Source: Trebouxia sp. TZW2008
Lineage: Eukaryota; Chlorophyta; Trebouxiophyceae; Trebouxiales; Trebouxiaceae
Assembly (NCBI GenBank): GCA_002118135.1
Contig: BDIU01000047.1
Location: 1-64,000 of the forward strand
Length of the DNA stretch: 64,000 nucleotides
Direction: 5' to 3'
Each line of letters starts with the position of its first letter. Position 1 is the first letter of the stretch. The translations under genes and the position numbers were made by a program. The notes under the pieces were generated by a model that saw only the letters and a list, made by a program, of their open reading frames with translations, was not told where the DNA came from and did not search any database. This document shows positions 56,401-64,000 of the stretch, in pieces.

Positions 56401-59400
56401 ATCAGGTGTGCAACAGGGTGTCTTTGTGGGATGTGCACCTGGCCAATGAGCAGCACAAGTTGGCTGGGGTGTTGAGTGACCCACTGGGTGCGGGCTTGGG
56501 TGGGGTAGGACTGGTGGGCAGCCCGGGCCAGCTTGCGCAGGCAGACCACCATGTTCTGCTCCACTTGTCCTAGCCATGTCTCCAAGCTGCCTCTCGCCTG
56601 TGACACACACAAACATGCACATCAGTCATTAGCACTGTCACAAGATTGCAAAGGCAGCAGGAGGGACCTCATCTTCTTGCACTCAGGCAATTGGAGCTTT
56701 GAATTGCCCATTCAGAATGATTTTGCGCGATCAACAGGGACACTCAACCCAGCTTCATAGGCTGGCATGGCCCTGTGAGCAGTGACTGTTGAGGTAGCAA
56801 CATACAATCACACTTTGCTACTGAAACCCCAGTTCCCTACATCAGCATTCTCGAAAAAACATATTAAGAAGGATTGCATAGCTGACCTTGAGGTTTCTGC
56901 CCAATGGCACTTTCTCTCCCTCAGCTGAAACCATGGCCAGGATGTCTGGGCTCTTGGGGTCATCGCCCCCAAACTCGAGCCTTCTGATGCCGTCAAAGCA
57001 CTTGCCCAGGTGGGCCTGCACTGCCTGAGGGCTCTTGCTCTGCAGACACACCAATACATTGTCTGCTGTCTGCAGTGAGGCCACAAGTCTGTGCCAGAGG
57101 TGCCAGAGGTGCCAAGGTGAAGTGTGAAGAACACTCACATGAGAGCAAAAGCGAGAGGCTTGTCAGTGCAGCAACGGCAACACTGACGCACTGAAATGCT
57201 GTGCAGATGCCGGAAGCCTTGACACACTGAGTTGCACATGGGCATCTGCTGTCATGTCTCATGCAAGAACAGCTTGGGGTGGCTGTAGCAAGCAGACAGA
57301 ACAGTGGCAACATGCATCCATCTCTCATGTGCTCAGGCTTGAGAAGTTGTGCAAGTACTGTGCCAAGCAGTGCCTCTTTTTCAAACATGCAATGGAGCAT
57401 AGCAGCTGACCTGTGCCAATATGTCCAGCAGCTCATCATTGGACAAGAAGTAGAAGCGGGGGAAAGCCATGCGCTTTGTCTCCAAGTAGTCCTCCAGGCT
57501 TTTGCTGATGGTTTCCAACACCTCATTGTTCTTCTGGAAAGTTTCCAGCAGACCTATGCAGCAGCAGCAGCATGTTGGAAAAAGCTGTCGCAGCACATGT
57601 TCAAACACAGCTTTAAAGCCTGTTTGCAGTGAAGCAGCTGCACATTGCATTTTGAGGCGCCATGTGGCAGCTCAGTTTAATGTAGCCAAAAACATGCTGT
57701 GTGCATATGAACATCAACTGCCTTCTCACAGGCCGAAAGCAAAAGTTCAGCTTGGTCTGCCTTTCAAATTTAAGTAAGCATGCTGATGCTGAATGCCTGC
57801 TCTGTATGTCCTTGGCAGCGTGGCTGCTGTCAGAACAGCCTTGTCAGCTGTGATGGTGCGCTTGCATCCAGCAAATTTGCTACTCGTGGAACCTTGCGAT
57901 CTTATACTTGCATCTAGCAACAGCGTTATTAGTGGAGGGGGACAGGGGGGCTGAGGGGCTTCAGGGCATGGGCAAATCCAGAATCAAGCCAACGGAACAT
58001 TGTCAGATACCTTTGGAGGATCTACAGTGGCCGCATCAGCAAACTGTATCGTTTCAGTACCTGGGGCAGTGGCGGCCTGCATGGCGTTGGGTCGCTCCTT
58101 GGTGCGGCGCATGGTCTCCTTGAACTGCTTGTCCATGGCGGTGAAGGCCTTGGCCTCATGTGGCAGCTGGCGTTGAATGTCCGGGGCCGTGAAGATAGTC
58201 TTCAGGTACATCCACTCCTTCTGGCAGGCTAGCCACTCCTCTAGCACCTCGCTGAAGAGGCGCAGCTGCTTGTCTATGCGCTCTACCTCTCCGCGGATGC
58301 CCACCATGAACCTGGCCCATGCATAAGGGCTACTTGATGAATGGCGGAAAAGGAACAGTGCAAATCCCAAAGCACCTGCTTCAGGATTCCATGCTCTTCC
58401 CAGATGCCTCATTGTGGATGCCCACCAAGGACCTGGCCCATGCATTGTAGCTAATGAATAAATGGCACAAAAGGAGCAGTGCAAAACCCAAAGCATCCGT
58501 TTCAGGATATCATCTTCTTGCCAGATGCCTTACTGTGGATCACTGTGGATGAACCCCACGAATCTGCCACAAGCTTTGCAGCCATGTCTGTGCTGCTTGG
58601 CAAGCTTCTTATGACAGCAGAAGAGCAGATTGGCAAGTACAGTACACAGTACAATTTGCAGGGCAAAAGCATTGCAGCCATGTCTATGCTGGTTGGCAAG
58701 CTTCTCCCAGCAGCAACATTGAGCATGGCTAATAGGATCTGCTGCACGCTTGAAAGACTAGGATACATTTCAAGAGGGCATCGGCAGCTGTTGGTCCACA
58801 GCTCTTCTGCAAAGACTTGTGTTGGGAGTGCAGTCTGAAGCTCAGCTAGCACAGCTTGACGTGCTCAGTCTGTGCATACCTGATGCAATGCTTTTGCAGT
58901 CTGTGCATACCTGATGCAATGCTTTTGCAGTCTGTGCATACCTGATGCAATGATATGCTAACGTTGGATGCCTTACCTGGAGGCCAGGATGGTAGCCATG
59001 GTGACCATGCTGTCTTCCAAGGCAGCAGTCACGTCCTCCGTACCAGCCAGAACAAAGGCGTCCTTGTTGTCCTTGAAGGTGGTCACAGCGAAGTCGATGC
59101 TGTTCCACCTGTCACCGATCTTGTCCAGCAGGTCTTGTAGGGCAGCTTCCTCGCTGGCTTCTGCACTCAGGGCTATGATGGCGTCTTGCTGAGCAACGAC
59201 CTGCAAATCAGGCCAGCAGCAGCACTTACAGCTGCTTGAGCCTGACAGTGTACCACATCTTGTGCAGCCACTGCATGCCTATAGAATGCGGCGCTTCTAG
59301 AGCCGAACCTTCAGTAAGAAGTGCAGCAGACCTGCAAATGCAACAGCTGGGCAAAGCAAAGGAGGGGTGGTGTAGGAGCGAGGTGATCTGGGAGGACAAA

Positions 59401-62400
59401 GAAGGTTTGAACTTGAGCAGCATGAGGGTCAGCGACATCTGCAGCCATGCCGTGAGATGCAGCAGCAGAGGCCAAACTTTGGGTGGGTGGATTGGTCAAG
59501 AGAGAGAAGGGAGGGGACATGGTGTCCTGTGATGTAAAAGCTGCTGTTTGTGCAGCATACCTTGAGGTGCAGCAGCTGGGCAAGGGTGAGGGGCGGGTCT
59601 GTGATGAGGTCAGTGGACATAACGGCGGCCAGCTTAGTCCAGTGGCGCTCCCTCAGGGCAGGGTTGCGCAGCGCCCTCACCACTGGCAGCTTCTCCTGCA
59701 TGGACCTAATGCCCTCCCCCAGTGCTTTAAGCACCTGCAGACAACCAGTTTGGACTGCATCAGTTGACTCTACAGCTGCACTGACTGTTGCTGAATGCAG
59801 AACCTTTGCTGCAAGGACAACTCCCAGATGTTGTTTGTTGTTGAGCAGGATGCGTCAGCCTTAGCCTGCTTCTGCTCATCTTTGTGAGCATAGGTGACCC
59901 TCAGTCTTGATATTTGCCATGACTTGCATGCCAGCAAACCAGTGCTTCAGGCAGAAGCATTTTGCCAGACTTGCTAGAGCAGTAGCTTCTACTGCAGTGA
60001 TCAGAACGCTGGTGGACAGAATGGGCAACTCAGTCTCTAGCACATCAGGTGTTGACAGCTACTGCAGCAAGTAAGGATGTAAAGAGACGACACACTGTTC
60101 ACTGAGCAGTCAGTGAGTGGACCTGGTTGGGCGGCAGGCCCTGCTCCATGCGGTGCAGCTTGGCAGCAAAGGAGGTGATGCTGGCCTCCAGGGTGGGCAT
60201 GGCCAGCTGCAGGAACGGCGTGTCAGCCCACTGCTGTGAAGCTTCTGCCCACTCGCTGCTGCTGGTCCACACCAGCAGCCGCAGCTCAATCTGCACATCA
60301 ACAAAACATCAGCATTAGCTTGAGGTTTGGACCAAGGTACAAGCTCAGAGTTTGAGCCCAAGGTGTCAACACTCCAATGCTGGACTGGACTTTGGTGCAG
60401 TTGGCTGCCTTGCAGGGCGACAGACTGAACCACAGCAAGCTTGCTGCTGCAAGGGTTTGGTCATGGCTAGCAGCTGTCCGCTGACATGATGCTTGAGGTG
60501 CAGGCATGAAAGCAAGTGCATGCTGAGGCTCTATGATGTTAGGCTGAAAGCCAGTGCTGCCCTTAGGCACAGCATGAATCTGCTGCATGCCATCTTAGAA
60601 CAGTCCATGTGGGCTCCTGCTAGGTGGAGTAGTGCATGTCATCATGGATGCTGCAGAGTAAGCAGATCAAGGTCAGCTGCAGCTTCTCTCCTGACATATT
60701 GCCCGTAGAGTAAATCTAGGTGAGGTCATTGGTGGCAGAGGGGCAAGGGAAGGAGGAGGATTGTGACGGAAATTGGGGCAACAGGGAGGGAAGGGGAAAT
60801 TGCAAAGGGGCCAGGGGAGTTTGCAAGGTGACGAACCTCGTCTTGAGCAAGGGCAAGGTCCTCATTGACCATTTGGGGGAGGCTGAGGAAGGCCTGGTGC
60901 TGGGTGATGCGCTGCTGCTGCGCCTGCTGCCGCTGCACCCGCTGCAGCAGGTCTGCTAGGTAGGCTGTTACCTCGCACCGCTCACTCCGGGCATCCAGCA
61001 CCATCTCTGCCTGTGCGGCAGTGCGCAGCTCTGCCACTTCCCTCACTGTCTCCTGTGCACCTGAATAGGATGCAGAAATTGAGTTCCAGGGGCTCAAACA
61101 ACTGCTGCAGAATGACGTGAGTGCAGCTCTATCCTGCACATTTGTGCTGTCAGGGTTCTGCAGCCGTGAGCACTTGCTAGCATCTCACACAGTTGCTGGG
61201 CAAGCATCAGGGAGGGTAGTGCGATGACTCAGAGCCATGATAACGCTGGGTGCTGGGCCAGGTGAGCATGTCATGCAGACCCATCAGCACCACACTTTCC
61301 TCGCTATGCTGTGCAACAGCATGGCTCCTGATAGTGCACAGCAGCTTGTACTCTGCATCACTACAGACATGAACGAGACTGGTGGGCAGACTTGACAGCC
61401 AGTCTGATCGTTATGCGGGAAGCTTGCTTGGCATATCCATGGGAAGGTGAAGATACACAACTGCAGCAGAGGCGGCAAGAGAAGTGTGAACAGCACAGAC
61501 CTGTGGCCAATTCACGACCAAAGGATTCAGTGCGCTCTTCCTGGTGGGACTCCAGGTCGTCCATGGCCAGCTGTAGGGAGTTCATGTCAGCATTCAAGGT
61601 GTGGTAGGCTGCCATCTCCAGGGCCGGCACCTCCATGCCATACTCCAGGATCAGGCTATAGGCGGCTTGCACCTGCCCGTACTGCTCCTCCACCTCGCCC
61701 TGATGCTCCTGCCCCACACAACACACAATTCATGCAAATGCATGCACCTGTTTTCAGAGATGCATTTTGTCCAGGCTAGCATTGCACATCACTGCAGGGT
61801 TTGTAAATATGCGTCCAGCTTTGAACTGGTGAGTGTCATGTCAGATGTGATGTTAGCGTGCAACCACAACATGCTTTCATGTCATGACCACAGCATGACA
61901 TCTTGGCAGATGTGTGGCGATTGAGTCACTCAGCATGACAAAGTGCTCGCACCTTAAGGGTTGCCAAGAAGGAGAGCTGGGCGACATAGTCCTCCACGCT
62001 GCTGATGCTGGCCTTCAGCGCAAAGGTGGCTTCATGGATCTGGACAATGAAGTTGTTGTACAGCTGGGCTGCTGCCTGGGGCAGCAGCTGGCTCAGCTGC
62101 TTCATCAAGGCTGTTGGGGAGGGCAGCAGGGCTGCTTTCAGCTGCTGGGCATCAACTCGGAATAGCCCTACATCCCTCTGCAAGGCACAAACTTGCTTTC
62201 TGCCTAAATGTATATCACAGCACAAATGTGTCAGAGACCTGCTGTGGCAGCTTAAGTTGTGACTCACATTTAGCCTGCATACATACGCCTGTGCTATCCT
62301 TGAATCGAAAGCCTCACCTGGAACTTGTACAGATCATACGACCAGAGTATAGTACATTTAGCTGCAGACCCTTTCACATTAACTCGCTTTACAGACTAGA

Positions 62401-64000
62401 CGGCTGAGTTGAGCTGTTGATCACAATCACTGAAGCTCAAGATACTGCATGATATAGAACAAGCACAAAGCTTTAATACTGCTGACCAATTCTGCATGCA
62501 TCTCAGCCATGAATGCCCCATGTGAACACGATGCAGAAGCAGAGGATTGAGTTCAAGGCCAATGACCTTGACGCTGAGCTCATTGATGTCCTTCAGCTGG
62601 TGCAACAAGTCCTCGATCAGATCCTTGAAGGTCTTCAGAGTCACCACTTTGGCAGCAGGCTGCCCGGCAGCAGCAGCAGCAGTAAAGTGAGCAGTTGGTC
62701 TGCTTTGCTTGCCATGAGGTACGGCATCATCGCCGTCAGAAAGCGAGGGGCTGTGTGTGGCTTTGCCAGGCAACAGCTGTCCCTGAAATGCCTTGACATA
62801 GGCTGCTGCCATGGCTGGTGCATTGACTGCATCATTGCGCCGCAGCATCTCCTCAAAAGGATTGTATGACTGCATGAACAAGTACAGCTGTAAGCATCAG
62901 ACTGCCTCAACACCTAGAACAGCTGGACAATGCTGCCGTGAGTTGCCGTTTCGACAGACACATCGCAAACAGCTAGCAGCAGAAAAGGACACTCTCCACT
63001 TAGGCTTGAGGCCTGCAGCACAGCATCTTGTGCCTGCTCACCAAATGACAATCAGCCACAAGGCAACCTAGCCTGAAGCGTACAATAGCTGCTATCAAAA
63101 TGATTCGCTCTTAGCCCTCGATGTGTTGACTATGCAGTAAGTCAGGCATGCAGCTGACTCAAAGATCGATTCCTGGTGTTGCCGCCAGCGCTGTCATGTA
63201 AAGATCTGAGCTGACACCACCCTTTGGCAGGCTGTCAGCTGCCAACAGCGCAGCATGATAACGAGGGCAAGTCCAATTGTTGCCAAGACACAGAGCTTTA
63301 ACACCCAGAGGGGCTGAACACCATTCAGATGCGTATGACATCAAAGCCAAGCCAAGCAGAGCTGATCAGGCGCTCACTTGTCTGAAGCCTTCTACTTCAG
63401 CAAAGGCATCTTGCCAGGACTGTTGCAGCTCAGAAACCAGGCTACGCACATCGCCAACATCAATGAGGGCTGCCAGCGGGGTGTGGGAGTGATGCTCCTC
63501 CCCAGGGCTGGTGATGAGGTGTGTCACCTCCTTGTGCTGCCACAGGCGCGGCAAGCTGGACAGGATGCTCATCCAGTCAGCAATCAATGCCTCTAACGCC
63601 CTCTGCACACAACTTCCACATGAGGGCAATGGTTTTGTGAGGACTCACAAAGCTTGTGAAGCAGTGTTGCACATTCAGCAGCAGACAGCGTGGGCACAGC
63701 ATTAGCAGGATATAGGTGTTGTTTAGTGAGTAACAGTCAGTAAAGTACAAGAGCCTTGATGCAATGCATGTCTGAGCAGTGCATGGCTGCTGCAATAGCA
63801 ACGTATCATTGTCTGCTGTGCAGATGTGGACCACTGACACCTTGCACCCTTCAGCCTGAACTGTGGTAGCTTGTGCAGCGTCAATTGTATATAGGTGCAC
63901 ACCATATCACAACAAGCATACCAAGAATTGGGAGACGGAAGGAGTGATCTTGGTGCCAGCTAGCGTCAGTAGGGCTTCAACCTCAAAGATACACGACCTT
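34360..64000 (-). CDS. Axonemal dynein heavy chain, inner-arm single-headed type (N-terminus beyond the window)
   Basis: The gene runs leftward from beyond 64000 to the stop at 34360-34362, with dozens of exons. In order it encodes: tail and linker (to about 55400; [13 protein letters not shown] at about 58150); AAA1 ([32 protein letters not shown]); AAA2 ([27 protein letters not shown]); AAA3 ([17 protein letters not shown]); AAA4 (GVSGSGKQS); the stalk with microtubule-binding domain (42150-44555); AAA5 ([25 protein letters not shown]); AAA6 ([28 protein letters not shown]); and the C-terminal barrel ([29 protein letters not shown]). Dyneins of this kind use ATP to slide axonemal microtubules. 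AAA1 wording and the ending resemble the DNAH1/3/7 group, hence inner arm; the exact isoform is not decided. Perhaps 400 or more N-terminal residues lie outside the window. Confidence 0.93.
35236..35350 (-). repeat. Short GGCTGCATG-type tandem repeat at the start of an intron
   Basis: Degenerate 10-20 bp units built on TGGCTGCATG/TGGTTGCAT repeat about seven times. On the minus strand they directly follow the GC donor after 35355, in the last dynein intron. Confidence 0.5.
37383..37556 (-). repeat. Degenerate about 50-bp minisatellite in a dynein intron
   Basis: Three to four units of GTGATGGA(C/T)TGG, a run containing AGCAAA, then GCCAGCAT or GTCAGCAT. The array is intronic, next to the AAA6 exon at about 37193-37340. 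Confidence 0.55.
42990..43640 (-). repeat. Decayed duplicate of a stalk exon and of an acceptor
   Basis: The exon end coding [11 protein letters not shown] (about 43588-43633) has a second, diverged copy at about 43052-43100 (GATATTGTCGAAATCAAGAG on the minus strand). The acceptor and exon start GGTGTGGTGCAG-GCTGTGTGCA (43000-43022) is also duplicated at about 43105-43131. The copies sit between the real exons. Confidence 0.7.
43740..43955 (-). repeat. Tandem duplication within the dynein stalk coding region
   Basis: About 75 bp coding [19 protein letters not shown] (43745-43822) is repeated with few changes at about 43875-43950. The left copy lies in the exon; the right copy precedes it on the minus strand within the intron or an alternative exon. 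Confidence 0.7.
45540..46091 (-). other. Dynein AAA4: P-loop and Walker B region
   Basis: The P-loop [12 protein letters not shown] lies at about 46052-46091. The Walker B stretch [10 protein letters not shown] lies at about 45543-45580, followed by [14 protein letters not shown], the usual lead toward the stalk. Confidence 0.88.
46472..46488. repeat. (TG)8 microsatellite
   Basis: A dinucleotide run of about eight TG units lies in a dynein intron between the AAA4 P-loop exon and its upstream neighbour. Confidence 0.85.
48290..48665 (-). repeat. Four tandem copies of an exon end plus donor in dynein AAA3
   Basis: On the minus strand the exon coding RQFLDYK ends at the donor near 48643. The junction block (CAGTTCCTGGACTACAAGGTG) recurs in decaying form at about 48536-48562, 48449-48475 and 48367-48396, each separated by GCAATGCAATG-type filler. 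The copies therefore lie downstream in the following intron. Confidence 0.7.
48692..49251 (-). other. Dynein AAA3: P-loop and Walker B
   Basis: The P-loop GTTGIGKS is coded at 49228-49251 and Walker [17 protein letters not shown] at about 48692-48745. Both keep the catalytic residues, so AAA3 can probably bind and hydrolyse ATP. Confidence 0.88.
51669..52535 (-). other. Dynein AAA2: P-loop and Walker B
   Basis: The P-loop GQTCTGKST lies at about 52505-52535. The Walker B region [17 protein letters not shown] lies at about 51669-51722, followed near 51190-51330 by LPNGERLKL and [13 protein letters not shown]. Confidence 0.88.
53985..54110 (+). repeat. Dispersed repeat family 1, copy b
   Basis: This is the partner of 9105-9225, in a dynein intron. 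Shared blocks are listed at that entry. An internal GTAGTGACAA motif occurs twice here. Confidence 0.55.
54489..54880 (-). other. Dynein AAA1: P-loop and Walker B
   Basis: The P-loop GPAGTGKT is coded at 54857-54880 and Walker B CFDEFNR at about 54499-54519 in the next exon. Both are intact, so the main ATPase site looks functional. Confidence 0.9.
56020..56280 (-). repeat. Duplicated exon start and 20-30 bp repeats in a dynein intron
   Basis: The exon start coding [10 protein letters not shown] (about 56055-56090) has a near copy at about 56147-56180 (GACACTGCTCCGCCCCAGCA on the plus strand). It is followed by three units of CATGCAGTCAGC/ACCATTCAAT. Here the acceptor side, not the donor side, is duplicated. 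Confidence 0.6.
58061..58311 (-). other. Dynein linker exon
   Basis: This exon lies between the acceptor CATGGGCCAG and a GTACTG donor. It encodes [17 protein letters not shown] and [15 protein letters not shown], the best-conserved part of the DHC_N2 linker that swings over the motor ring. Confidence 0.85.
58290..58500 (-). repeat. About 130-bp duplication of an exon start and its intron in dynein
   Basis: The block from GATGCCCACCA through CCTGGCCCATGCAT and a following AAAGGARCAGTGCAAA stretch occurs at about 58297-58370 and again at about 58417-58490. The first includes the real linker-exon acceptor; the second is its intronic copy. Confidence 0.65.
58866..58957 (-). repeat. 31-bp perfect minisatellite, about three copies
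   Basis: The unit CAGTCTGTGCATACC followed by TGATGCAATGCTTTTG repeats twice exactly and a third time nearly complete. It lies in a dynein intron. Confidence 0.9.
59320..59615 (-). repeat. Duplicated exon end plus donor in the dynein tail
   Basis: The exon end coding [10 protein letters not shown] with its donor (about 59562-59610) has a decayed copy at about 59329-59378 (GCCCAGCTGTTGCATTTGCAG then GTCTGC on the minus strand). The copy lies downstream in the same intron. Confidence 0.6.

Overview
The window is nuclear DNA of an intron-rich eukaryote, most likely a green alga and perhaps a trebouxiophyte with a flagellate stage. That lineage guess is an inference. The genes are split into short exons by GT-AG introns of about 100-1,000 bp, CAG/CTG-rich low-complexity tracts are common, one protein resembles Rubisco/SET methyltransferases, and two genes belong to cilia (BBS4 and an axonemal dynein heavy chain). 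No bacterial, organellar or viral gene was recognised.

Layout. Positions 81-6265 (+) hold a SET-domain methyltransferase of the Rubisco-LSMT/SETD type. Positions 6729-11917 (+) hold a second, degenerate SET module that has no early ATG of its own and joins the first in phase, so the two are probably one dual-SET gene. Positions 12484-20739 (-) hold a large low-complexity chromatin protein with a CENPC-k-like motif, AT-hooks and a C-terminal SANT/Myb domain, which suggests a KNL2/Mis18BP1-type centromere factor. Positions 21124-21816 (+) hold a compact SCP2 sterol-carrier protein. Positions 22628-24620 (-) hold a complete nine-exon BBS4. Positions 25679-27310 (-) hold an unidentified protein with two zinc-finger-like clusters and an in-frame TAG. 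Positions 28367-33708 (+) hold a gene that joins, in phase, an S74 intramolecular-chaperone auto-processing domain, a PHAX-like RNA-binding domain and a Dicer/RIG-I-family DECH helicase. Positions 34360 to beyond 64000 (-) hold an inner-arm, single-headed type axonemal dynein heavy chain, cut by the window end inside its N-terminal tail.

How the genes relate. BBS4 (BBSome cargo adaptor) and the dynein are both ciliary, but they are separate genes with unrelated genes between them. The remaining genes look like an ordinary mixed neighbourhood with convergent and divergent pairs.

The two most notable observations are the S74-PHAX-helicase architecture and a recurring type of repeat. In several introns the last bases of an exon plus its 5' splice site have been tandemly amplified into minisatellite-like arrays; three introns of the SET gene and several of the dynein show this. 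Exon joins are given to the base where both splice sites and reading phase agree. Elsewhere boundaries are approximate and this is stated.
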